DNA of 64,000 bases from Rhizomicrobium sp. (GTDB lineage Bacteria > Pseudomonadota > Alphaproteobacteria > Micropepsales > Micropepsaceae). The position numbers and the translations under genes are program-made. Below are positions 45,073 through 54,021 of the stretch, piece by piece. The stretch spans positions 4,169,418 to 4,233,417 of the forward strand of contig JBBCGL010000001.1 in assembly GCA_037200385.1 (NCBI GenBank), in the 5' to 3' direction. How positions within the stretch are numbered: position 1 is the stretch's first letter; the number at the start of each line of letters is the position of its first letter. The notes beneath the pieces are model-generated. The model was not told where the DNA came from, made no database searches, and was given only the letters and a program-made list of their open reading frames with translations.

Positions 45073-46962
45073 TCAGTTGGTGCCTTCCGTCCAGGCAATG
45101 AAAGCGCCCACGCTGAGCGCCGCATTCATGAGGGCGCCATATGTCTTGCGCTGGCGTTCGGCCGCCTGCGCGTTCGCCGGCCATGCGCCGATCAGGTGAT
45201 CAAGACGATCCAGATCGATCAGGCGGCCCACGGTAGGGGACCGGCGCAGCCGTTCCATCTGGGCTGGAAATGAGGGCGCGGCTTCAGTCATGTGGGCGAA
45301 CCATTCGGGATGCTGGCGGCCGCGCTGGCGGTTTTCCGTGATCGCGTGGGGTACGCCCGCCTTCCGCAGCAGGCGCCTTGCAAGATAGCGGTCTGTTCCA
45401 TCCTTCAGGAATTGCTCTTCGGGGATCGCCAGGCAGAATTCCACCAGGCGGACATCGTTGAGCGGTATCAGAATATCCAGCCCATACAGCCCCCGCAGCA
45501 TATTCATCACGTCGGACCGCGCGTGGCGGCTTCGTAGCAGAGACTGAATGCGCATCCTGCGGCTGTCGCCTTGCAACACGAACCCCGTGTCGTTTCCGCG
45601 GGCGCGCATCCTGTCCAGGATGTCGAATTCGCGCATCGCTTGCGGACTAAGCGCTGAATAAGATCTCAGTTCTCCCGAAAGTTGTTGTTGCCCCTTCAAC
45701 GGAAGAACAAGATGTTTCCAGATGGTGCCCGCCAGCGTTCTTGGACTGCCGCGCGATCCCATCGCCAGTTCGCGCGCCAGACGGACAATCCTGCCCTGGC
45801 GCAATGCCGAAAGAAGTCCGCGGCGGCCATCCCATGTCAGCGTCATGTTGCCGGCGTTTCCGGTCAGTATTGAGTGCGCGCCCAACGCCGCGGCGCGGCG
45901 GTAGACGCCGCCAAACCAGGCGAGATGCGCGGGATTTCGATAGGGCGCCCCGCTGTGCGCCGTGGAGAGATGCGAATCCGGGCTCCAATCCGTATTGGGG
46001 GATGCCACATGAAATTCGGCATCGAGGCCGGGAAGGGCGCGCGCCAGAATTTCCACAAGGGGGCGTTCGTCGGCATAGCCCCTGCCTTTCCTGATCCCTA
46101 TGGCGCCCGGTCCCGCCATCGCCGTCAGCAACTTTGTCGAAGGGGCCCGTGTGTGAACGCTGGCTGCGACGCAGGCGCTATCGAGGCCGCCGCTGACGGA
46201 AATCGGGACCGGCCCCACGGCCCGCAGACGGTCCGCGACCGCCTGGTCGAGCAGGGCGCGTGCGGTCTCGACATAGGCGCCATCGTCCTTCAACCGGATT
46301 CGACGTTCGGGATCGAAGCGGTGGGCCTCAACGGTGCGAATCGAGCCTTGGGTGATGACGACACAGGTGCCAGGGATGACTTTGCGGATGTCGCGATAAA
46401 AGGTCGTATCGGCGTCGCCGTAATTCATCGCCAGATAGTCGGCGACGTGGCGCTGATCAATCGCGCGCGACACCTGCGGCATTGCCAGCAGGCCGTGCAG
46501 GGTTGTCGAGAAAATGACCGTGTCGTCCTTGCGCCAGTAATACATGCTGCGCATGCCCTGGGGATCGGCGGCCAGGATCAGCCTTCGCTCGGCGGGATGC
46601 CAGGCCGCCAGCGCATAGTCGCCGATCAGGCGGGCCGGCGCGTCACAGTCCCAGCGCTCCAGTGCCCGGCAGGCAAGCGCGCCGTCGGCCATTCCGGCGG
46701 ATCGCATATTCAGGGCAGAGGCCAGATGCGGCAGGCCGTCCAGCCGGCCGGCGAAACAAACCCAGCCGTCGCCCCAGGCCGGCAAAGGCTGGTCTTCGAG
46801 GCGGTCTTCCGGTGTGACCACGCGCAGTCGATGGCGGATGGCCCAGCCCAAGCCCTCGTGTCGCGTACAGGACTCCAGGCCGGGCTCGTCTGGCGGCGAA
46901 GAAGGTGGAACGCAAAGCGACTCGCCGGAACCCAGCAACACGGTCCCGACAAACGAACTCAT
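45073..46962 (-). CDS. Asparagine-synthetase-like lasso cyclase (C protein), cluster 1
   Basis: A 629-residue AsnB homologue. The N-terminal glutaminase-like domain begins MSSFVGTVLLGSGES without the catalytic Cys2, as in lasso cyclases that need no glutamine. The synthetase domain has an intact ATP loop (VPISVSGGLDSACVAASVHT), SILTGNAGNMTLTWDGRRGL and the late YGLDILIPLNDVRLVEFCLA. Lasso C proteins adenylate an Asp/Glu side chain and join it to the N-terminus of the core. Convergent with the sulfotransferase gene (11 bp gap) and 42 bp downstream of the precursor gene. Confidence 0.87.
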   Translation of the reverse strand: MSSFVGTVLLGSGESLCVPPSSPPDEPGLESCTRHEGLGWAIRHRLRVVTPEDRLEDQPLPAWGDGWVCFAGRLDGLPHLASALNMRSAGMADGALACRALERWDCDAPARLIGDYALAAWHPAERRLILAADPQGMRSMYYWRKDDTVIFSTTLHGLLAMPQVSRAIDQRHVADYLAMNYGDADTTFYRDIRKVIPGTCVVITQGSIRTVEAHRFDPERRIRLKDDGAYVETARALLDQAVADRLRAVGPVPISVSGGLDSACVAASVHTRAPSTKLLTAMAGPGAIGIRKGRGYADERPLVEILARALPGLDAEFHVASPNTDWSPDSHLSTAHSGAPYRNPAHLAWFGGVYRRAAALGAHSILTGNAGNMTLTWDGRRGLLSALRQGRIVRLARELAMGSRGSPRTLAGTIWKHLVLPLKGQQQLSGELRSYSALSPQAMREFDILDRMRARGNDTGFVLQGDSRRMRIQSLLRSRHARSDVMNMLRGLYGLDILIPLNDVRLVEFCLAIPEEQFLKDGTDRYLARRLLRKAGVPHAITENRQRGRQHPEWFAHMTEAAPSFPAQMERLRRSPTVGRLIDLDRLDHLIGAWPANAQAAERQRKTYGALMNAALSVGAFIAWTEGTN

Positions 46963-47004
46963 ACCGACCTGTGCTTTGATCGTGTTCCGGCGGGATGAGG
47001 CCAG

Positions 47005-47163
47005 CTAGCTGGTGCTGCCCGTGCCATCGCTGAAATGACCTACGGTTGTGAGCGTTCCGCTTTCGACATCGAGAACGGTGACCTCAGGCCTCCGCCACAC
47101 CGGACGCCCGCCCGACGTACCGGTGCCGACGCCGTCTTCTGGCTGATTATCGCGTTCTGTCAC
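47005..47163 (-). CDS. Candidate lasso-type precursor peptide, cluster 1 (52 aa)
   Basis: A GTG at 47163 with AAGGG upstream opens a 52-codon frame missed by length cut-offs. Leader: MTERDNQPEDGVGTGTSGGR, then VWRRPEVTVL, a WxxPx[VI] motif of the kind recognised by PqqD-type B1 proteins. C-terminal part: ESGTLTTVGHFSDGTGSTS. The only acidic residue in the last 17 is Asp46. If Thr37 is the -2 Thr usual in lasso leaders, the core would start at Thr39 and give an 8-residue ring to Asp46. The last residue is Ser, the expected kinase target. The cyclase gene follows 42 bp later on the same strand. Confidence 0.65.
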   Translation of the reverse strand: MTERDNQPEDGVGTGTSGGRPVWRRPEVTVLDVESGTLTTVGHFSDGTGSTS

Positions 47164-47394
47164 AGTGGTCAGCCCTTTTTCCGGTGCGATTCAGCCATAA
47201 CATTGCGAAATCCATATGAAAAGCCCTTGCGAGAGCCGATAGTAGCGTCCTCGCCTGAAAGGCGTGCTTGCCATCGTTGGATCCGATGGCTGTTTCGACG
47301 GCTTGCTCCGCTCCAAGGCTTGATGGACGGTTTCGACCGTCCGTTGATACGTTGGGGCGCCACACCACGCAGTGGTCGCTATTAGTTATGCAAT

Positions 47395-47841
47395 GGCTAC
47401 CAGAATTCGGCGGAGCGAAAGCGCGGGTCGCAGCGGCGCTGGCCCGCAAAGCAATCGATGACATGCCGGACAATGAAGGACGCCGGCTGGTGCTCGGCCA
47501 CGTGTGACGGTCGGCAGACAAGGCAGCTTCGGCAACCCAATGCCGTCGCCGTCGAGGCCCTCATCGTCGCACCTCACGGTCATCCGGGCGGGTGGATCAG
47601 CGGCGTTTATTACGTCGATGCGCCTCGGCTTCCCGGTGAAAACGCCTATCGCGGGGCGCTGATCGTCGGCGCCATCGACACCAAGCAACATGGTTTCGAG
47701 CCGCCCTGGGGCACGCGTGCGATCGAACCCGTGCCGGGCCGGCTGGTGCTATTTCCCTCCTACGTATCACACGCAACCGAGCCCACCGGCATCGACGGTG
47801 CGCGCATCAGCGTCGCTTTCGACGTCGTTCCGATTCGATAA
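47395..47841 (+). pseudogene. 2OG-Fe(II) oxygenase (2OG-FeII_Oxy_5-like) remnant
   Basis: In one frame, residues PHGHPGGWISGVYYVDAPRL, RGALIVGAIDTKQHGFEPPW and LVLFPSYVSHATEPTGIDGA show the iron-binding His and C-terminal part of the putative 2OG-Fe(II) oxygenase family. The upstream part (QWLPEFGGAKARVAAALARK, AIDDMPDNEG) is in another frame with a stop at about 47507 and resembles the TPR-like part that precedes this domain. So a frameshift and 5' loss have inactivated the gene. Confidence 0.65.
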
Positions 47842-47894
47842 TCCGGCGCAGCGAGCCGACCGTAAAAGGGGACGGTGCAATGCGCACTTGCAGG

Positions 47895-49100
47895 TCAGCC
47901 GCATCCCAACATCCTGAACAGAAGCGTTCCACCGACCAGGGAGGTGACGGCCTGCGCCAGATTTCGATCCAGCGTGACGCCAAGCTGTCGCGCGCTGGCG
48001 CGCAGCAACTCGACTTCGGTATCATGCGCGCGGACGGCAAACGCGGCGAGGCCGTCATTGCGGCAGGCCGACAGGGCAAGATGAAAGTGCGCGAGCGTGC
48101 TCCGCCGTCCGTCCGAGGCATAGAAGTCGAGCATCATCGCGATGTGGTGCTGGAATGATCGTTCGCCCCCGCCCATCGCGATATCCGAGAGTCGCCGGGA
48201 CTCCGCCATCGCAACCTCGATGATCCGTTGGTAAGCCGCTTCGAGAATCGCCATCTTCGATGCGAAGTGATAGGTGGTCGCGGCAAGCGGCACTTCGGCG
48301 CGCTCGGCGATCTTGCGATGGGTGACGCTGGCGGCATCGCTCTCCGCCAGGACTTCGAGCGCCGCGGAGACGATCACCGCACGCCGCTCGGCCGGCTCGC
48401 TCGGTCCATGGCTTCGATCCCAGACCAGGCCGGCCGGCACGCCCGATGGGACTTGGTCGCCGTCCACGGCTCCGCCGCTCTCGAGCACGACGAGCAGTCG
48501 CGACAGCCAGCGCGCCTGGTCGGTATCTTCCGCCGTCATGAACCAGCCGAGGCGCTTGCGCAGGCCCGCCAAGGCGATCGGGCCGCATCGCTGCGGACAA
48601 TGGGCGAGCAGCTCGCCGACGACGAAAGCCATGAGATGCTTCTCGCGCTCGAGGCGATCTCCGTTCGGAAACACCGTCCCGATCTGTGCGATCAATTGCA
48701 GGAAAATCTCGCGGTAATGGGCTTCTGTCAGCGCCAGCGAGGCGAACTCGAGCAAGGCGGTGCCGGACCGCGCCGGACCCGTCACGAGATGTTCGACGAT
48801 GTAGGCGGAAATCTCCACGGGCGCGCGAAGCTCCGCTGCAAGCCCGTCCAGTCTGGCGGAAAGCGATGCGAGATCGTCCTGCACGCCGGCCACGAGCAGC
48901 CGCGCGGCGTCTCGAACGAGCTGCTCCCGAGTCGAGAAGTGATGCGACACGAGCGATTTTGCCAGGCCGGCGGTCTCGGCAACGGCGCCGAAGGTGATCG
49001 CGGCGGGGCCGGACTGCTCCCACAGGCGAGCGGCTGCCGCGGCGGCGCGGGCGACGGCACGGTCGCCTTCCAGCCTGGGCGCCCCCGCCGTCCCCGTCAT
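47895..49100 (-). CDS. Tandem TetR regulator (two TetR units in one chain)
   Basis: A protein of about 401 residues with two complete TetR DNA-binding domains. The first is near residue 20: AAITFGAVAETAGLAKSLVS, HHFSTREQLVRDAARLL. The second is near residue 230: SAALEVLAESDAASVTHRKI, AERAEVPLAATTYHFASKMA. Each is followed by a helical effector domain. Start at ATG 49100 is chosen because similarity begins there; the frame is open to 49295. Ordinary TetR proteins have one unit and dimerise, so this chain may act as a built-in dimer. It is divergent to the TonB receptor gene and likely controls it. Confidence 0.82.
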   Translation of the reverse strand: MTGTAGAPRLEGDRAVARAAAAAARLWEQSGPAAITFGAVAETAGLAKSLVSHHFSTREQLVRDAARLLVAGVQDDLASLSARLDGLAAELRAPVEISAYIVEHLVTGPARSGTALLEFASLALTEAHYREIFLQLIAQIGTVFPNGDRLEREKHLMAFVVGELLAHCPQRCGPIALAGLRKRLGWFMTAEDTDQARWLSRLLVVLESGGAVDGDQVPSGVPAGLVWDRSHGPSEPAERRAVIVSAALEVLAESDAASVTHRKIAERAEVPLAATTYHFASKMAILEAAYQRIIEVAMAESRRLSDIAMGGGERSFQHHIAMMLDFYASDGRRSTLAHFHLALSACRNDGLAAFAVRAHDTEVELLRASARQLGVTLDRNLAQAVTSLVGGTLLFRMLGCG

Positions 49101-49412
49101 TCGATTCGTCAACCCGCTCTCCCGTGGAAAGAGACCTAGCGTCTTCGCGCCTCGGCCATCAACGCCGCGCGTGACGTCCGACCCGTCACAACCAGACTGG
49201 ACGATTGTGCCACACCCAGGACGAATGGGAATAGGCAATCTGCGGCGTTGAATGTCACAGGCCTGACACGAAGTATAAGCAATGTTCTGGTGCAAGATGT
49301 CCTATCCCGGGCTTCCGGCCGCCAGACGCGGCAGGGAACCGCGGATGGAAGGCGGAACTGGACGAATGTACTAATTCGATGACGCCGGCGGCAACCGGCG
49401 GAAGGGGTGTAA

Positions 49413-51500
49413 ATGCGTATCGAGTCGAACATGACCCATGCCGCGCGCGGCGCCGCGAAACGCGGGCGCCTGCTGGCCTTGCTGGCGGCGGGCACCGCCA
49501 TCGCGGCCTTTGCCGAAGTCAGGCCCGCGCGCGCCGCCGACGGTGACGCCACCATCGAGACCGTCATCGTGACCGCGACCAAGCGCCCGCAAACCGAATT
49601 GTCGGTCGCGGCCAGCGTGGATGTGCTGGGGGCTCGGCAATTGTCGCGCGACCAGGTTCTGGACGTCGAGGCCCTGGGGCGGACCGTCCCCAATGTGGAC
49701 GTCGCGCAGTTCGGCGACGGCCAGTACCGTCTCATCTATCGCGGCATCGGCGCCACCGGCACGTCGGACAATCAGAATTTCAACGTCGCCTATGACGGCA
49801 CGATCGTGCCCTATGGCAATGCCTATCGCCTGCTCGACCTGCAACAGGTCGAAATCCTGCGCGGCCCGCAAGGAACGCTGTATGGCCGCAACACGAATGC
49901 CGGTCTGATCAACATCGTTCCGCAAGACGGCAGCGTCGCGGCGCCCGCCATCGCCGACGTCTATTACGGAAGCTTCAACACGGCGGGATTCCAGGCCGCG
50001 TTCGGCGGACCGGTGGCGGATTCCGGCTTCTTCTTCCGTGTCGCCGCACGTGGCGAGCAGACCGACGGCTACATAGACAACCGCGTCCTGCATTTGGACA
50101 ACACCGACCAGAGCAAGAACGGCACTGTGCGCGCGACCGCGGGCTGGGAAGACGATCGCTGGATGCTGAAGGCGTCGCTGACCTATGACCGCTATTACGG
50201 CAACTCGGACGACCTGACGCCGGCGACGTCCCTCTATTCGAGCATCGCGCCGGATGTCGGAACGACCGGCGGGCACCTGCTGATGCCGATCGTCACGGTC
50301 TCCTACAAGGACGACGATCTCACCTTCACGTCCACCACGTCCTTTGCGGATGCCAGCCGGGTGCTCGATTTCTCGTCCGTCATCGCGCCGCTGCTCAACG
50401 GCCAGGCCGATCGCCGCGACACGCTGAGCCAGGAATTCCGGGTCGCCGGCACCAGCTCCCTTCTCGGCCAGAGCACGAGCTGGATCGCCGGCCTGTACCT
50501 GATGAACGAGAACGACAGGTTCCTGACCACGCTCAATCTCGCCCATCCGGTCAATCTGCTGCTTTCCTATCAAAACCAGCACCAGAACACCCAGTCCGAA
50601 GCGCTGTTCGGCGAAGCGGTCACCACCTGGTCGGATCACTGGCAGACGACGGTCGGATTGCGCCTTGCCGACGAGCAGCAGAAATACGATTTCGTCCTGA
50701 GCAAGGGCGGGGCGCTCATGCATGCGAGCCAGTCCTATCCGGCGGTTCAGCCGAAATTCGTGCTCTCCTATCTTCCGGACAAGAATTCGCAGATCTACGC
50801 GTCCGTCACGCGCGGCTTCCGCGCCGGAGCGGTGTTCGTCAGCAATGCGGTGCAGAACCCGGGCGATCCGAGCTATAAGCAGGAAGGCACCTGGCAGTAC
50901 GAGCTCGGCTACAAGAGCCTGCTGGACGACGGGCATCTGCAGCTGCAGGCCAGCGTGTTCTATATCGATTGGAACAACCTGCAGGTCCAACGCAGCATCC
51001 TCAGCGTCTCGCCGCCGGGTATTTTCACGGTCGTCGACAACGCCACGTCGGCGCGCAGCTACGGCGTGGAGGGCGAAGTCAGCTGGCTTCCGATCGAGGG
51101 TCTGCAGGTCTATGCCAAGGGCGGATACACGAACGCGCGATATCTCGATTTCCACCCGACGCCGGCCCTGGACTACAGCGGAAACCGCATCGAGGAGGTG
51201 CCCGACTTTTCGGCCGGCGCCGGCTTCGATTACCTGATGGCGACGGGATTGGAACTCGCGGCGGACATCACGCGCTTCGGCTCGATGGAATATGATTCCG
51301 CCAATTCCATTTCGCAAAAGCCCTATACGCTGCTGAACGCGTCGGTGGCCTACAACCTCGATCGCTGGCGGCTTTCGGTCTCGGGTCACAATCTCCTCGA
51401 CGCCCGCTATGCCGACCGGGGGCTCACATCGGGCGGCAATGCCTATGTCCACGCCGATGCGCCGGCCAATGTGATGGGCGAACTCACCTTCAACTATTGA
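49413..51500 (+). CDS. TonB-dependent outer-membrane receptor
   Basis: A 695-residue receptor. Signal peptide (LLALLAAGTAIAAFAEVRPA, then RAADGD), TonB box ETVIVTATKRPQTELSV, plug domain to about residue 170 (RLLDLQQVEILRGPQGTLYG, RNTNAGLINIV), then the 22-strand barrel ending ELTFNY with the terminal aromatic residue needed for outer-membrane insertion. It imports a large or scarce ligand using TonB energy. Its position between two RiPP clusters, as in some proteobacterial lasso loci, suggests peptide uptake; a sugar or siderophore ligand is also possible. Confidence 0.93.
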   Translation: MRIESNMTHAARGAAKRGRLLALLAAGTAIAAFAEVRPARAADGDATIETVIVTATKRPQTELSVAASVDVLGARQLSRDQVLDVEALGRTVPNVDVAQFGDGQYRLIYRGIGATGTSDNQNFNVAYDGTIVPYGNAYRLLDLQQVEILRGPQGTLYGRNTNAGLINIVPQDGSVAAPAIADVYYGSFNTAGFQAAFGGPVADSGFFFRVAARGEQTDGYIDNRVLHLDNTDQSKNGTVRATAGWEDDRWMLKASLTYDRYYGNSDDLTPATSLYSSIAPDVGTTGGHLLMPIVTVSYKDDDLTFTSTTSFADASRVLDFSSVIAPLLNGQADRRDTLSQEFRVAGTSSLLGQSTSWIAGLYLMNENDRFLTTLNLAHPVNLLLSYQNQHQNTQSEALFGEAVTTWSDHWQTTVGLRLADEQQKYDFVLSKGGALMHASQSYPAVQPKFVLSYLPDKNSQIYASVTRGFRAGAVFVSNAVQNPGDPSYKQEGTWQYELGYKSLLDDGHLQLQASVFYIDWNNLQVQRSILSVSPPGIFTVVDNATSARSYGVEGEVSWLPIEGLQVYAKGGYTNARYLDFHPTPALDYSGNRIEEVPDFSAGAGFDYLMATGLELAADITRFGSMEYDSANSISQKPYTLLNASVAYNLDRWRLSVSGHNLLDARYADRGLTSGGNAYVHADAPANVMGELTFNY

Positions 51501-51569
51501 GATCGACAGTCGAAGCCGGAGGCAGACCGGGTTCGACGGGCGGTTCCATGACCCTATCGGAGTAGACGG

Positions 51570-53687
51570 ATGGCGACGCGGCGGGACTTTCTCAGATCAT
51601 CGGCGGCCGTGCTCGGCACCTTCATCGCAAGCGCGGGCACCTCGTTTTCGCCCGCCTTTGCCGCCCGCCGGCGCACCGACCAGCTCGGCGCCCAACGCTA
51701 TCCGTTCAGCGTCGCATCGGGAGACCCGTTGCCGGATGGGATCGTGCTGTGGACGCGGGCCGAGCCGTCGCTGGGCGAGACGGACATTCCGCTCACGCTC
51801 CATCTCAGCACGCAGCGCGACTTCAAGACGGTTGCCGTGGAAAAGCGGGTCACCGCCCTGGCGGCGGCCGATCATACGGTCCGCGTCGTCGTCATGGGCC
51901 TCGAGCCCGCCACGACCTACTATTATCGCTTTGTGGACGAGACGCATCTGAGTTCGCCGGTCGGCCGCACGCGCACGGCGCCGGACCCCTTGGCCAAGGT
52001 CGCGGCGCGCTTCGCCCTCGCGTCCTGCCAGAATTTCCAGACCGGCTACTATCATGCCTATCGCTATCTGCTGCGGCGTGAAGAGCAGGGCAGCGGCGCC
52101 GACAAGATCGATTTCGTCCTGTTCGTCGGCGATTTCATTTACGAACTCATCTTCCCCGCCGAGACCGGCGTGCCGGGCCGCGCGCTGGCTTTTCCGGACA
52201 AGCCTTGGGACGACAACAACAAGAATTTCGGCCGCAAGATCGCGCTGCAATATGCCGAGACGGTCGACGAATATCGCTACCTGTATCGCGGCGTGCTGGC
52301 CGATCCCTGGCTGGCCAAGGCGCGGCAGAACTGGCCGTTCATCCACGTCTTCGACGATCACGAGATGGCCGACGATTATTGGCAGTCGATGACAGTCTAT
52401 CAGCCGCCGGGAACGCCGACACAGCGCAAGAAGGTGGCGGCCAACCAGGCCTATTTCGAATACATCCCCATGATGCTGTCCGATCTGCCGCGCGAGAGTC
52501 CGGCGCAGGACTTCAAGGCGGCGGCGGTGGAGGACGTTCCGTTCGGCGCGGTGGACGCGTTCAACCGCAGCACCGAGCCCAATAATCTGGCGGCAATCCA
52601 TTCGATCAACATCGCGCGGCGCCTGCACTGGGGCCGCCATGTCGACATCATCCTGACCGACAGTCGCTCCTATCGCTCCGAGCATCCCGTTCCGGGCGAA
52701 ATGGGGCTGAAACTGTCCTTTCATCCGCGGGCGCTTCTGCCGCGCACGATGGTGGAGGAGTTCGACGCCGGCAAGACGGCGCATGACGGTCATCCGCGCG
52801 ACACGATCGACGTACGCGGCATGACATTCGCCAACACCCGCCGCGATTCGCCCGTCGGCACGATGTATGGCTACGACCAGAAGCAATGGATCAAGGAGAA
52901 GCTCAAGGAGTCGCAGGCGGTATGGAAGGTCTGCGTCAATTCCATTCCCCAGACGCCGCTCAGCTTCGATTTCCGGTTTGCCGAAAAATCGGTCGTGCCG
53001 GACGAGGTCGTGATGACCGATTCCTGGGAAGGCTATCCGGCCGAGCGCCGCGAGATGCTGGAATTCCTGCGCGACAACGCCATCACGAACTACATCTCGC
53101 TCTCCGGCGATCATCACATGCATTTTTGCGGCCTGCTCAGTCCCGATCGCGAAGACGGGGGTAGGGCGGCGGTCGGCGCCGAGTTTGTCTCCGGCGGAAT
53201 CAGTTCCTCCAGCTTCGGCGGCGTCCTGCGCAGTTTTCTCAAGGCGAAAATGCCGGGCACCGATGCGGAAGCCCTGGTGGCAGGCCCTGCCGTGCCCGAG
53301 GGACAGCTTCCCTTGCCTTGGACCGGGGTGACCACGCTGTTCGGCTGGGAGGAATCGCTTCGCTGCCTGCGCGACGCCAAGGCGGGCGGAGACGCAAGGC
53401 CCGACCCGGCGAAACGCCGGCTGAAGCATATCCCCTATATGGATTCGGATTCCTACGGCATCTGCGTCTGCGCCGCGACGGCGGCATCGTTCGATGTCGA
53501 ATTCCTGACCTTCAACGCGAAACAGGAATACGCCGATTACACGAATTTCGCCGAGCCCACCTATATTGCAAAGCTGAGCGTCCCGTCGAGAGACGCGGGC
53601 CAGCCTGCCCGGATCGACGGCCCGACATTCACCGGCGAGGCGCCTGTTCCCTTCGACAAGACATTTCCAAACTCATCTGCTGGCTGA
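51570..53687 (+). CDS. Tat-exported PhoD-like alkaline phosphatase/phosphodiesterase
   Basis: A 705-residue metallophosphatase. The N-terminus is a Tat signal: MATRRDFLRSSAAVLG with twin Arg, cut near AFA (residue 31). PhoD N-terminal domain: YPFSVASGDPLPDGIVLWTR. Catalytic domain motifs: ALASCQNFQTGYYHAYRY, FVLFVGDFIYELIF, FIHVFDDHEMADDYW, ILTDSRSYRSEHP and ISLSGDHHMHFCGLLS. PhoD enzymes hydrolyse phosphodiesters or monoesters in the periplasm with Fe/Ca. It follows the TonB receptor by 69 bp. Next to peptide kinases, a role in removing phosphate from imported or exported peptides is an idea only. Confidence 0.9.
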   Translation: MATRRDFLRSSAAVLGTFIASAGTSFSPAFAARRRTDQLGAQRYPFSVASGDPLPDGIVLWTRAEPSLGETDIPLTLHLSTQRDFKTVAVEKRVTALAAADHTVRVVVMGLEPATTYYYRFVDETHLSSPVGRTRTAPDPLAKVAARFALASCQNFQTGYYHAYRYLLRREEQGSGADKIDFVLFVGDFIYELIFPAETGVPGRALAFPDKPWDDNNKNFGRKIALQYAETVDEYRYLYRGVLADPWLAKARQNWPFIHVFDDHEMADDYWQSMTVYQPPGTPTQRKKVAANQAYFEYIPMMLSDLPRESPAQDFKAAAVEDVPFGAVDAFNRSTEPNNLAAIHSINIARRLHWGRHVDIILTDSRSYRSEHPVPGEMGLKLSFHPRALLPRTMVEEFDAGKTAHDGHPRDTIDVRGMTFANTRRDSPVGTMYGYDQKQWIKEKLKESQAVWKVCVNSIPQTPLSFDFRFAEKSVVPDEVVMTDSWEGYPAERREMLEFLRDNAITNYISLSGDHHMHFCGLLSPDREDGGRAAVGAEFVSGGISSSSFGGVLRSFLKAKMPGTDAEALVAGPAVPEGQLPLPWTGVTTLFGWEESLRCLRDAKAGGDARPDPAKRRLKHIPYMDSDSYGICVCAATAASFDVEFLTFNAKQEYADYTNFAEPTYIAKLSVPSRDAGQPARIDGPTFTGEAPVPFDKTFPNSSAG

Positions 53688-54021
53688 TCGCCGGACATAA
53701 AGTTGACGTGCGAATGCAACAAATTCCGGCCCGTTGGCGGAAGGGATATGAATCGGCGCACCGCGCTCGGCGAAGAGGTCGCGGGCGCTTCGACGATATC
53801 TATCGCCTTCGGCTTCCTGCCGCACGGAAGGCGTTCGCTTCGCGGATCAACTCGTCGCTGACGCGCCGGCGGCGAGTCGCGCCGACGATTTCCAGTGGGT
53901 TCAACAGGCTACCCCAGCGACCGCAAATTTTCAGCGTACTTTCTTTGCAGGCCCGCACCCCCGGCGCCCCGTTATCGCCGGGGCATCTAGGCTGACCCAC
54001 GCTATCCCGCGCTGATGAATG
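53688..54021. other. 334-bp convergent gap with terminator-like hairpin
   Basis: Between the phosphatase gene and sulfotransferase 2. It holds a perfect 8-bp inverted repeat (CCCCGGCG 53959-53966, loop 9, CGCCGGGG 53976-53983), a plausible shared terminator though without a U-tract. A minus-strand frame (53800-54000) has no recognisable similarity. Confidence 0.45.

Noticed and set aside
49371..51452. 693-codon minus-strand ORF
   Set aside because: Antisense to the TonB receptor, whose signal peptide, TonB box and terminal aromatic residue leave no doubt about the coding strand.
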